Part shown: piece by piece, positions 1 to 5,491 of the stretch
Numbering within the stretch: the stretch's first letter is position 1
Layout of the letters: each line of letters begins with the position of its first letter
Source of the DNA: a virus
Reading direction: 5' to 3' (one strand)
Length of the DNA stretch: 42,190 bases
IMG/VR virus record: IMGVR_UViG_3300034012_002645
Coordinates: 1-42,190 of that record
Position numbers and translations under genes: made by a program
The notes under the pieces: model-generated
Databases searched by the model: none
What the model was told of the DNA's origin: nothing
The model's input: only the letters and a program-made list of their open reading frames with translations

Positions 1-127
1 GGCGCAGCATCTCAGCGACCTTCGTGACTCCCGTGCGCGTCAACACTCGGAGCCCCCCTTCTTTTTTGCTGTAGTCCGCCCCTTCGGTGAGGAGCCCTTC
101 TTTTTCGGTGGTGTGCGTTTGCATAGA
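1..127. repeat. Terminal direct repeat, left copy (circular contig overlap)
   Basis: Bases 1-127 are identical to 42064-42190. An exact 127-bp overlap at both ends is what an assembler leaves when it closes a circle with a 127-base word, so I read it as circularity and not as a biological terminal repeat. The genes at 40-939 and 41753-42187 therefore run into each other, with an 85-bp overlap in different frames. Confidence 0.9.
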
Positions 128-939
128 TCATTGGCCCTTTGCCCAAAATTCTGTTTTTCGGGATCAATCACCCCTGGGGCACAGACATCAGAAGCGGCAC
201 CCCCTCCCCCCCTACTACCGGCACCGGGGGCATCATCGGCCTCGGCCGTGGCCTGACTGGCATGGCAAGTGGCCTGACTCGTGGCCTCGCCTCTGTTGTT
301 CATGGCGCGAACCTCTGATCTCGAATCAGAGGACGGCGCCGGAGCCGGCAGCGCCAGGCTGTCCGCCTTTTGTCCGGACGTTTCCCCGGCAACACCGGTT
401 GCAATCTCATCTTCGACCAGCTCGGCCTCGATCACCGGCAACGAATCGACAAACGCTTGCACCTGGTCCGCTCGCACCTCGACACGCTCGACCCGGGCCG
501 TGGCTTCGCCGCTCAACAGCTGATACTTGTCGAGCATCACGGCCGTCGTGATTGCTGCATCCTTGGCAGACTTCAGATCCGGGATTAGCTCGAGCACCTT
601 CTCGACACCCAACCGGGAAGCCTTGCGAAGATCCTTGAGGAGCTCTCTTTTATCCTGCTCTATAGAAATCCCCTCACGGTCACGGACAGCGCAAACGGTA
701 TTGCGAGACACTCCAAGCGCCCGGGCCGTGGCACTGATACTCTGACCCTCGGCCGCCATCCTAACCACCGCCGCATAAATGCCGGGCCGATCCCGGTGCA
801 ATCGCTCGCCGGTAAACTCCCCAGCGTCAGCAAGTCTCTTCTCTGCTTCCTCTATCTCCGAAAAAAAAGAAAGGACGGGGGCGGCAACCTGGGCGGCCGC
901 CGCTTCCTGTATCAGACTGGCGCCGCGCTTTGCCATCAT
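40..939 (-). CDS. HTH DNA-binding protein, possible small terminase subunit
   Basis: 299 residues. A helix-turn-helix stretch at about residues 68-87 (SISATARALGVSRNTVCAVR) is followed by helices ending in DKYQLLSGEATARVE (about 137-151). That order resembles small terminase or Mu-like HTH proteins, which bind phage DNA to start packaging. This is recall of the family, not a search. The C-terminal 100 residues are low complexity (Ser/Ala/Gly) and end in Lys-rich PPKKKGSSPKGRTTAKKKGG, a likely DNA-binding tail. The ATG overlaps the stop of the upstream gene by 4 nt (936-939). The 3' end overlaps the next gene across the contig join by 85 bp. Alternative: an early regulatory DNA-binding protein, since TerL lies far away. 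Confidence 0.6.
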   Translation of the reverse strand: MMAKRGASLIQEAAAAQVAAPVLSFFSEIEEAEKRLADAGEFTGERLHRDRPGIYAAVVRMAAEGQSISATARALGVSRNTVCAVRDREGISIEQDKRELLKDLRKASRLGVEKVLELIPDLKSAKDAAITTAVMLDKYQLLSGEATARVERVEVRADQVQAFVDSLPVIEAELVEDEIATGVAGETSGQKADSLALPAPAPSSDSRSEVRAMNNRGEATSQATCHASQATAEADDAPGAGSRGGGGAASDVCAPGVIDPEKQNFGQRANDLCKRTPPKKKGSSPKGRTTAKKKGGSEC

Positions 940-1163
940 GCTACGCGCAGACGCGGCCGGCGGCCGATGCGCCGAGCCTCGAGCCAGGCCACCGCGGACG
1001 GTTCCGGGATCAATGCCCGGGAGCCGACCCGATAATGTTCCAGCTCACCCGATGAGAGCGCCGCCGTGATCGTCCGCCGGCTGAGCCCCAACCGGGCCCC
1101 GAGATCCGCAATGGAGAACACCACCGGCAACCCCGGCACCGCTTTGTTTGTCTCTTGAGCCAT
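936..1163 (-). CDS. MerR/excisionase-like HTH protein
   Basis: 75 residues from the ATG at 1163; an in-frame GTG at 1211 would add 16 residues. The core (VFSIADLGARLGLSRRTI, then SGELEHYRVGSRALIPEPS, then AVAWLEARR) is a winged-helix excisionase/MerR-type fold, usually a DNA-bending cofactor or small regulator. It sits in the leftward early operon just after the RHH gene group, so Xis or a replication regulator are both possible. Its stop overlaps the following start by 4 nt. No good Shine-Dalgarno is visible at 1163; the upstream bases are T-rich in the mRNA sense. Confidence 0.6.
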   Translation of the reverse strand: MAQETNKAVPGLPVVFSIADLGARLGLSRRTITAALSSGELEHYRVGSRALIPEPSAVAWLEARRIGRRPRLRVA

Positions 1164-1189
1164 AAAAAAAGAAAAAGGGCCCGGCGCCC

Positions 1190-1399
1190 TCAATGCGGCC
1201 GCACCTGGCACGCCTCCGGGCTCATGTCATGTTCTGCGCAATAGCGCACCAGGGCGCCCGCGGCCGTGGCCGCCCGGACGATTTCCCGCCAGGGCCCGGT
1301 GAGCGGGCAAAACCCGTAGACCATCCACCGCGCCGGCGCCCGGCGCCGATCCGCGGCCGGCTTCGCCCGGCGACAACGCAACGCGGCCGCCGCGGTCAT
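1190..1399 (-). CDS. Small protein of unknown function (69 aa)
   Basis: 69 residues from ATG at 1399, with a good Shine-Dalgarno (AGGGG) 7 nt upstream. The start overlaps the stop of the 34-residue gene before it by 4 nt, which fixes the start; an upstream in-frame start at 1468 is not needed. The Arg/Ala-rich N-terminus is followed by an aromatic stretch (RWMVYGFCPLTGPWREI), with two Cys and two His in total. I do not recognise the family. Its place in the early operon suggests a regulatory or host-takeover role, by position only. Confidence 0.5.
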   Translation of the reverse strand: MTAAAALRCRRAKPAADRRRAPARWMVYGFCPLTGPWREIVRAATAAGALVRYCAEHDMSPEACQVRPH

Positions 1400-1500
1400 C
1401 GCTGGCCCCTCCGCATCAACTTTCCGAGCTCGTGAAACACCCCGGCCAACGCGACCAGGAACGAGCACAGCAAAAATAAAATCACGGCCGAATCATTCAC
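1396..1500 (-). CDS. Tiny single-span membrane protein (34 aa)
   Basis: A 34-codon frame with GTG start at 1500. It begins inside the stop of the RHH gene (GTGA overlap) and ends inside the start of the next gene (ATGA overlap). The protein is VNDSAVILFLLCSFLVAL followed by AGVFHELGKLMRRGQR: about 18 hydrophobic residues, then a basic tail, as in a single-pass inner-membrane peptide with positive-inside C-terminus. The exact 4-nt junctions on both sides match the rest of this operon and are the main support. Function unknown. Confidence 0.5.
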   Translation of the reverse strand: MNDSAVILFLLCSFLVALAGVFHELGKLMRRGQR

Positions 1501-1670
1501 GCGGCGGCCTCCGGTTGAGCGTCGCCAGCCTCGAGCCGACGGCGCTGAATTTCATTGATGAGGATAAGCCGGACGGCCGCGGAGCGGCTTAAACACTGGC
1601 TCCGCGAGAGATCATCAATCTTCTCGAGGATGTCCGCCGGCACGTGCAGGGCGAGCACTTTGGTGGGCAT
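1497..1670 (-). CDS. Ribbon-helix-helix (Arc/CopG-type) regulator heading the leftward operon
   Basis: 57 residues from ATG 1670 (60 if the GTG at 1679 is used). KVLALHVPADILEKIDDLS gives the beta strand and first helix of an RHH fold, and CLSRSAAVRLILINEIQRR gives the second. RHH proteins bind DNA as dimers through the N-terminal strand. A 9-bp palindrome at 1681-1700 lies immediately before the start, as expected of an autoregulatory operator. Facing it across 78 bp is a second RHH gene, so the pair occupies the place of the cI/cro pair of a temperate phage. This one heads the unit leading to replication and structural genes. Which of the two maintains lysogeny cannot be told. Confidence 0.75.
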   Translation of the reverse strand: MPTKVLALHVPADILEKIDDLSRSQCLSRSAAVRLILINEIQRRRLEAGDAQPEAAA

Positions 1671-1680
1671 GAGGAACACT

Positions 1681-1700
1681 TCTAGGTAGTTCTACCTAGA
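1681..1700. promoter_or_regulatory. 9-bp perfect palindrome, probable RHH operator
   Basis: TCTAGGTAG (1681-1689), 2-nt spacer, CTACCTAGA (1692-1700), in the short divergent gap between the two RHH genes. A perfect inverted repeat in the leader of an RHH gene is typical of the operator of that family. No clear -35/-10 pair could be assigned in either direction. Confidence 0.6.
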
Positions 1701-1702
1701 AC

Positions 1703-1725
1703 GCAAGATATTTCTTGCTAGAAAT
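1703..1725. promoter_or_regulatory. Overlapping inverted repeats, possible second operator
   Basis: Two inverted repeats overlap: GCAAGA (1703-1708) with TCTTGC (1713-1718), and ATTTCT (1710-1715) with AGAAAT (1720-1725). They lie nearer the rightward RHH gene than the 1681-1700 palindrome and could be its operator. The TCTTGC/GCAAGA half-site also occurs as a palindrome upstream of the integrase (6598-6607). Confidence 0.4.
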
Positions 1726-1748
1726 TTCAACCGTGCGACATTCACCCC

Positions 1749-2027
1749 ATGAAACGCACACCCCGGCGCAAGTCGGACCAATCCGCCGGCAAGGGCCGCA
1801 CCCGCATCAGCACCACCATTACCGAAGCCACGGACGCCGAGCTCTGCCGCCTCGCCGAAGCCTCGAGCCTCACCCGCGCCGCCATGGCCCGGGAATGCAT
1901 CACCGACGCAGTAGCCCGCGGCCTGACCATCACCGCCCACAAGAGCCACGCCGGCAAAGTCATTGATTATCCCCTGGCCCACCCCGGAAACCCCACCGCC
2001 CGCGCTGCCGACGATGCGGGAGCGTGA
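1749..2027 (+). CDS. Ribbon-helix-helix regulator heading the rightward unit
   Basis: 92 residues. After a basic N-terminus (MKRTPRRKSDQSAGKG), RTRISTTITEATDAELCRLA gives the DNA-binding strand and first helix, and LTRAAMARECITDAVARGL the second helix of an RHH fold. The C-terminal 30 residues are an Ala/His/Pro tail. It is divergent from the leftward RHH gene and shares the operator region 1681-1725. There is no Shine-Dalgarno; the bases before ATG are pyrimidine-rich. Probable partner of the lysis-lysogeny switch. It could repress either itself, the leftward operon, or both. Confidence 0.7.
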   Translation: MKRTPRRKSDQSAGKGRTRISTTITEATDAELCRLAEASSLTRAAMARECITDAVARGLTITAHKSHAGKVIDYPLAHPGNPTARAADDAGA

Positions 2028-2088
2028 TATTAACTCCCGAATACTCGGAAGACAATATCATTCGCGGGCCCTGGCCCGGCAGCTGGTT

Positions 2089-2116
2089 TTGACCCCCTCA
2101 AAAAAACTTTTAGATT
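2089..2116 (+). promoter_or_regulatory. Candidate sigma70-type promoter for the radC unit
   Basis: TTGACC at 2089-2094 and TAGATT at 2111-2116 with a 16-nt spacer containing an A tract. It lies in the 195-bp gap between the RHH gene and the RadC-like gene. Called by eye only. Confidence 0.4.
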
Positions 2117-2127
2117 TTCCTTGCGCG

Positions 2128-2145
2128 TTAGCGAGCGCACGCTAA
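2128..2145. promoter_or_regulatory. Inverted repeat just after the candidate promoter
   Basis: TTAGCG (2128-2133) and CGCTAA (2140-2145) with a 6-nt centre, placed about +5 to +22 relative to the candidate start site. It could be an operator or a 5'-UTR hairpin. Confidence 0.35.
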
Positions 2146-2182
2146 TATTCACCACGTAGCGAGGCAAAACGCCAAGCAACCA

Positions 2183-2213
2183 AACCGGAAGAGCCGACCG
2201 GAACAAACGGGCA
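2183..2213 (+). repeat. Leader motif, copy 1 (before the RadC-like gene)
   Basis: A roughly 30-nt motif beginning AACCGGAAGAGCC and ending CAAACGGGCA, ending 9 nt before the ATG at 2223. Three further copies occur before the genes at 2825, 3180 and 3687, at 9 or 10 nt from each start. This first copy diverges in the middle and lacks the upstream hairpin. Confidence 0.7.
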
Positions 2214-2222
2214 AATCAAAAT

Positions 2223-2714
2223 ATGACAAACATACAGCACGACCTGTTCGCGCCTCGTCCCATGATCGAGGTGAAGATCGTTGAAACCCGCGTTTGCGAA
2301 CCCATCGCCCGCGCCGCCGGCACCCCCGAGAAAGTCGCCGCGGCATGGAACGCGCACGTGACCACCGCGCCCTGGTATGGCGACGGCCGCGAGCACCTGG
2401 TCGCGTTCGGCATGGACACCCGGCACAACATCACCGAGCTGTTCCTTATTGCCATCGGTTCCTTGAACGAATGCACGGCCCACCCGCGGGACATTATGCG
2501 CCCGGCCGTCATCGCAAATTGCTATGCCATGGCCCTTCTGCACAACCACCCCAGCGGCGACCCCACGCCCAGCGAGGCCGACCGCGCCTTGACCCGCCGC
2601 ATCCGCGAAGCCGCCGACCTTTTACAAATCCACCTGCTTGACCACGTCATCATTGGCCAGCCCCGCGACAACATGCCCGGCCATTTCAGCTTTAAGGAGC
2701 ACGGCCTGCTTTGA
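2223..2714 (+). CDS. radC-like: RadC-like JAB/MPN-domain protein
   Basis: 163 residues. The JAMM metal-binding motif is intact: H107-N-H109-P-S-G then S117-E-A-D120 (H-x-H-P-x7-S-x2-D), preceded by TELFLIAIGSLNECTAHPRDI, the usual RadC lead-in. The N-terminal HhH region of chromosomal RadC is replaced by about 55 unrelated residues, so it is a short phage/mobile-element type. RadC-like JAB proteins are common on phages, plasmids and anti-restriction islands; their biochemical role is unsettled. It is the first gene of a series spaced by nearly identical cassettes. Function is inferred from the fold only. Confidence 0.85.
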   Translation: MTNIQHDLFAPRPMIEVKIVETRVCEPIARAAGTPEKVAAAWNAHVTTAPWYGDGREHLVAFGMDTRHNITELFLIAIGSLNECTAHPRDIMRPAVIANCYAMALLHNHPSGDPTPSEADRALTRRIREAADLLQIHLLDHVIIGQPRDNMPGHFSFKEHGLL

Positions 2715-2815
2715 CCGCCCGACACCGGCGCCGCCTCGAGCGGCGCCGGAACGGACGGCCAACCAGCCGACCAACACAACAACACAACCGGAAGAGCCAA
2801 CCGACCAAACGGGCA
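2715..2815 (+). repeat. Intergenic cassette A (hairpin, A/C-rich linker, leader motif)
   Basis: It starts at the stop codon of the RadC-like gene. A perfect 10-bp stem, CCGGCGCCGC (2725-2734) with GCGGCGCCGG (2740-2749) around a CTCGA loop, is followed by an almost G-free A/C linker and the leader motif (2786-2815), which ends 9 nt before the next ATG. Cassettes B and C are nearly the same sequence. Confidence 0.85.
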
Positions 2816-2824
2816 AACAACCAC

Positions 2825-3070
2825 ATGACCACGCTAACCAAATCCGTCACCCGCAAAGCCCGCACCACACCGGCCGCCCACGGCGTCCGGCCCGAGCTCG
2901 TCATCTCGCTGCACCCCGGCGGCATCATCGGCATCCGCGAAGCCGGCCGCCGCGACGCCTCCGGCATCATGTTCGAGGCCGCCCGGCTCTACGTCGACGG
3001 CATCCGCAACAAAGCCGCACAGATCCGCGCCGAGAAGCGCAAAGCCCGCGCCGCCAAACGCCGCCGCTGA
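2825..3070 (+). CDS. Small basic protein of unknown function (81 aa)
   Basis: 81 residues from ATG 2825; an upstream in-frame TTG at 2711 is rejected because it would translate the intergenic cassette. The C-terminus is strongly basic and helical (IRNKAAQIRAEKRKARAAKR), suggesting nucleic-acid binding. The middle (ELVISLHPGGIIGIREAGRR) looks beta-rich. I do not recognise a family. Cassettes A and B flank it, so it could move as a unit by recombination between them. Confidence 0.6.
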   Translation: MTTLTKSVTRKARTTPAAHGVRPELVISLHPGGIIGIREAGRRDASGIMFEAARLYVDGIRNKAAQIRAEKRKARAAKRRR

Positions 3071-3169
3071 CCGCCCGACCCCGGCGCCGCCTCGAGCGGC
3101 GCCGGCACGGACGGCCACCAGGCCAACCACACAACAACCAACCGGAAGAGCCAACCGACCAAACGGGCA
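3071..3169 (+). repeat. Intergenic cassette B
   Basis: Same order as cassette A. The 10-bp stem is at 3081-3090 and 3096-3105 with the CTCGA loop, then an A/C linker, then the leader motif at 3140-3169, 10 nt before the ATG at 3180. It begins directly at the preceding stop codon. Confidence 0.85.
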
Positions 3170-3179
3170 CACCGACCGA

Positions 3180-3575
3180 ATGAAACTGACAAAAATCAAA
3201 CTCCGCGACAACGAGCACAGCTACGTGAACGACACCAACCCAACGACGCTTTACGGTCAAAAATCCGCGTGCATCCAGCAACGCGACGCCGGGGATTGGT
3301 GCGTCGAATACCGTGACGGCGCCCGCTTTGTCTCCCGTCACCGATACGCCACCGCACGGGAAGCAATCGCCGCGGCCCGAGACGGATACCAGGTTGCCAA
3401 GACCACAACCGGCGGCGCCGGTTGGCCCGGATTCATGGCGGATCAGCTTTACAACACGGCACGCGGCGCCGTCGATGCCCTACAAAATTACGTTGACCGC
3501 TGCCACCGCCGCGGCCTGCGGCCGGACTTGGACCGTTTCATGCACGCGCACAAAACCACCGGCGCAAACGATTGA
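3180..3575 (+). CDS. Hypothetical protein (131 aa)
   Basis: 131 residues. The N-terminal half looks beta-rich, with the pattern DWCVEYRDGARFVSRHRY then TAREAIAAARDGYQVAK, a 'strand-strand-helix' module often seen in small phage proteins. The C-terminal half is helical (QLYNTARGAVDALQNYVDRC). No catalytic motif or membrane segment is visible and I do not recognise the family. Cassettes B and C flank it at the usual distances, so the start is well supported. Confidence 0.6.
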   Translation: MKLTKIKLRDNEHSYVNDTNPTTLYGQKSACIQQRDAGDWCVEYRDGARFVSRHRYATAREAIAAARDGYQVAKTTTGGAGWPGFMADQLYNTARGAVDALQNYVDRCHRRGLRPDLDRFMHAHKTTGAND

Positions 3576-3676
3576 CCGCCCGACCCCGGCGCCGCCTCGA
3601 GCGGCGCCGGCACGGACGGCCACCCGGCCAACCAACACAACAACACAACCGGAAGAGCCAACCGACCAAACGGGCA
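3576..3676 (+). repeat. Intergenic cassette C
   Basis: Third full copy: 10-bp stem at 3586-3595 and 3601-3610, A/C linker, leader motif 3647-3676, 10 nt before the ATG at 3687. The linker is almost the same as in cassette A. Confidence 0.85.
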
Positions 3677-3686
3677 CAACAACACC

Positions 3687-3899
3687 ATGAGCAGATACAC
3701 GCAACACCGGCCCCCGTGCTTCATCACGGCCCGCTTCCCCAGCACCTGCCCCGAGACCGGGAAGCAGATCAGCAAAGGCGATTCCGTCGCCTACTACCCC
3801 GCCACCCGCAAAGCCTACCACGAAACCAGCAGCGCCGCGGAGCAGATCCGCGGCATGCAATTCGCCCAGGCTTGGAACATGGCAGACGCCAACTACTAA
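3687..3899 (+). CDS. Small Cys-containing protein of unknown function (70 aa)
   Basis: 70 residues. The core reads CFITARFPSTCPETGKQISK then GDSVAYYPATRKAYH, a short beta-rich module of the 'C-x-x-T-G-x-x-I-x-x-G-D-x-x-x-Y' kind found in several small phage and bacterial proteins. It has two Cys only, so a full zinc ribbon is not formed. It is the last gene headed by the cassette leader; the next genes follow with tight spacing. Function unknown. Confidence 0.55.
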   Translation: MSRYTQHRPPCFITARFPSTCPETGKQISKGDSVAYYPATRKAYHETSSAAEQIRGMQFAQAWNMADANY

Positions 3900-3900
3900 A

Positions 3901-4125
3901 ATGACAATCCAACAACAGCAAACCGCCCGCGACCTAGATCGCGCCGTCGAAATTGCCTATCAAATGCGCTTCAGCGCCGAGCATGAACACTGCCCATCCG
4001 TCCGCGACTTCTACGAGCTCCGCGGGCTCCACCAACGCGGCCGCATCGGCGACTGCATGCTGGCCGCCGCATTGCGCAGGGCCGCCGCCGGCGCAGCGCA
4101 AAACCTCGGAGGCGCCGACCAATGA
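3901..4125 (+). CDS. Hypothetical protein (74 aa)
   Basis: 74 residues. The ATG lies one base after the stop of the previous gene, with no separate cassette, so the two are probably translationally linked. Sequence is helical and polar (ARDLDRAVEIAYQMRF; RIGDCMLAAALRRAAAG). No family is recognised. Its 3' end overlaps the next start by 4 nt. Confidence 0.5.
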   Translation: MTIQQQQTARDLDRAVEIAYQMRFSAEHEHCPSVRDFYELRGLHQRGRIGDCMLAAALRRAAAGAAQNLGGADQ

Positions 4126-4436
4126 CCGCCACCATCACCCAAGAGCTCGAAGACATCCGCGCCGAGCTCGACCTGGGCGAGCGCGACGGCCGCGCCGCCG
4201 GCGCCAGAACGGCCGCGGAATTGTTCGACGGGCCGGAAAGCGAAAACGCCGCGGCCTTATGCCTGGCCGACTTGGCCGACGGCAACCCGGATTTGTGGTT
4301 GCAATGTCCCGAGCCGCACCACATGCACGGCGACAGCTACCTAGACGGTTACGGTGCCGGATGGGCCGCCGAGCTCGAGCGCCAGGCGCGACTTGTCTTG
4401 ATCGTGGCAACCGACTTCGAGACCGTCCCCCATTGA
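4122..4436 (+). CDS. Hypothetical acidic protein (104 aa)
   Basis: 104 residues, with an ATGA overlap to the previous gene that fixes the start. Acidic and mostly helical N-terminus (TQELEDIRAELDLGERDG). A central segment (LWLQCPEPHHMHGDSYLDGY) has one Cys and three His, and a Trp/Leu-rich end follows. No known domain is recognised. A strong hairpin follows its stop. Confidence 0.5.
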   Translation: MTATITQELEDIRAELDLGERDGRAAGARTAAELFDGPESENAAALCLADLADGNPDLWLQCPEPHHMHGDSYLDGYGAGWAAELERQARLVLIVATDFETVPH

Positions 4437-4446
4437 CCGCCGCACC

Positions 4447-4472
4447 CCGGCGCCGGATAATCCCGGCGCCGG
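4447..4472 (+). repeat. GC hairpin, variant of the cassette stem
   Basis: CCGGCGCCGG at 4447-4456 and again at 4463-4472 around ATAATC. The arms are self-complementary and match the stem sequence of cassettes A-C, but the A/C linker and leader motif are missing. No U tract follows, so it is not a classic rho-independent terminator. Confidence 0.6.
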
Positions 4473-4488
4473 CAGCGGCCGCCAAACC

Positions 4489-4680
4489 ATGAGCGCACAA
4501 CAAGCAAAACAAATCGCCCGCGACACCGTCCGGGATCTTCTCGCCAAACATCCGCCCGGGCTCGTCGTCATGATCCTCCGCGAACTAAAGACAATCCTCC
4601 GCGCCACCAAAGACATCACCATTTACGCACCAACCGAAGGAAAGCAGACGCATGAAAACCAAAACACCCCGCACCCCTAA
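4489..4680 (+). CDS. Hypothetical protein (63 aa)
   Basis: 63 residues: helical first 40 (KQIARDTVRDLLAKHPP, then LVVMILRELKTILRATKD), then a polar tail ending in HENQNTPHP. The helical part could be amphipathic or a small oligomeric domain; I do not recognise it. The last 10 codons overlap the next small gene in another frame. Confidence 0.45.
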   Translation: MSAQQAKQIARDTVRDLLAKHPPGLVVMILRELKTILRATKDITIYAPTEGKQTHENQNTPHP

Positions 4681-4822
4681 CGCGCCCGACCTCTGCCCCC
4701 ATTGCGGCGCCTCCATCAACGCCGCCAGCCTCCTCGCCAAACGTCCCAGCCCCGCCCGCGCCGCCGCCGCCCGCCGCGCCGCCACCTTCCCGCGCCCCAA
4801 CCGCAGGAAAGCAGCAGCATAA
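4652..4822 (+). CDS. Small Arg/Ala-rich protein with a CPHCG knuckle (56 aa)
   Basis: 56 residues, starting at ATG 4652 inside the end of the previous gene. A strong Shine-Dalgarno (AAGGAAAG) lies about 6-8 nt upstream, the best on this strand. The protein has a zinc-knuckle half (LCPHCGAS, about residues 14-21) followed by an Ala/Arg-rich basic tail (RPSPARAAAARRAATFPRP). It may bind nucleic acid, possibly as a dimer sharing zinc. Last gene of the rightward unit; the minus-strand gene at 4845-5114 converges on it. Confidence 0.5.
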   Translation: MKTKTPRTPNAPDLCPHCGASINAASLLAKRPSPARAAAARRAATFPRPNRRKAAA

Positions 4823-4844
4823 AACTCCCGCAGCCCGGCACCCC

Positions 4845-5114
4845 TTACTTCCCCGGGTCCGCCGGCTCATCCCGCATCATCAGATGCGCCCCCGCAAACG
4901 CGCACCCCACGCACGCGACAAACCCCAGCACCCACGGCCAGCCCGCCGCCGCCGCCATTATGACACCGCGGCCCCACTCCAGCCTCCCCGAGAAATCCCA
5001 CGTCGCAAACATCGACGGCCCCGCCCACGTTGCACCCAGCACCCCCGACATAAACGCACAAGCCAGCGCACCATAGCACCCCACCGCCAGCAGCACCCAA
5101 CTCAGCGCCCTCAT
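4845..5114 (-). CDS. Small membrane protein next to integrase lipoprotein
   Basis: 89 residues with two to three hydrophobic segments: about 5-27 (SWVLLAVGCYGALACAF) and 50-76 (VIMAAAAGWPWVLGFVACVG). The C-terminus is charged (RDEPADPGK). The start overlaps the stop of the lipoprotein gene by 4 nt, so the pair is co-translated. Being the last genes after the integrase, they are candidates for expression from the prophage (superinfection exclusion or surface change). This is inferred from position only. Confidence 0.6.
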   Translation of the reverse strand: MRALSWVLLAVGCYGALACAFMSGVLGATWAGPSMFATWDFSGRLEWGRGVIMAAAAGWPWVLGFVACVGCAFAGAHLMMRDEPADPGK

Positions 5115-5491
5115 GGTCCAAAACTAAGCGCCGGCCGCGCCTCCAGCCAAGGCCGAATATCCAGCAGCAACCGCTCCGGCACCGCTTCCCCCCGCTGAAT
5201 CCGCCGCCACACATGCGCCCCCGACGGCGTATCCGTCGCCCGGATCACCACCGACGGCCCCACCGGCAGCCCCTCCGCCGACGTCCGCACCCGCACCGCG
5301 ATCGGCGCCACCCCGATGTATTCATTATTCCGCTCGATATACGCCCCCCGCGGAATCGTCTGCACCAGGATCTCCCGGAAATGCTCCACCTCCGGCGCCG
5401 CCACCGGCACCGGCCTCGAAGCACACCCCACCAACGCCGCCAGGACTAAAGCGGCGCCGGCTCGTGAACCAAAGCGTGATAATGTTTCCAT
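5111..5491 (-). CDS. Lipoprotein with PEGA-like surface domain
   Basis: 126 residues. A signal sequence with basic start and hydrophobic core (RAGAALVLAALVGCASRP) carries a clear lipobox, Leu-Val-Gly-Cys at about residues 20-23, so it should be lipidated and membrane anchored. The mature part (PRGAYIERNNEYIGVAPIAV) matches the PEGA-type pattern of short beta domains that present a repeat near the envelope. It overlaps the integrase 3' end by 46 bp and the next gene by 4 nt. A lysogenic-conversion or superinfection-exclusion role is possible; no direct evidence. Confidence 0.65.
   Translation of the reverse strand: METLSRFGSRAGAALVLAALVGCASRPVPVAAPEVEHFREILVQTIPRGAYIERNNEYIGVAPIAVRVRTSAEGLPVGPSVVIRATDTPSGAHVWRRIQRGEAVPERLLLDIRPWLEARPALSFGP

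Noticed and set aside
1-127. Terminal repeat as a true packaging repeat (T7-like)
   Set aside because: A length of exactly 127 bp lying inside coding sequence is better explained by assembly word size on a circular genome; read coverage would be needed to prove otherwise.
2040-2088. Terminator after the rightward RHH gene (GGGCC/GGCCC repeat)
   Set aside because: The loop would be only 2 nt and the T run is displaced; not convincing.
1963-2145. 60-codon plus-strand frame after the RHH gene
   Set aside because: Overlaps the RHH gene end and the candidate promoter; no start signal and no recognisable pattern.
2183-3676. Regularly spaced repeats resembling a CRISPR array
   Set aside because: The intervals between repeats are coding sequences of 200-500 bp, the repeats are about 100 bp with a leader role, and no cas genes are present.
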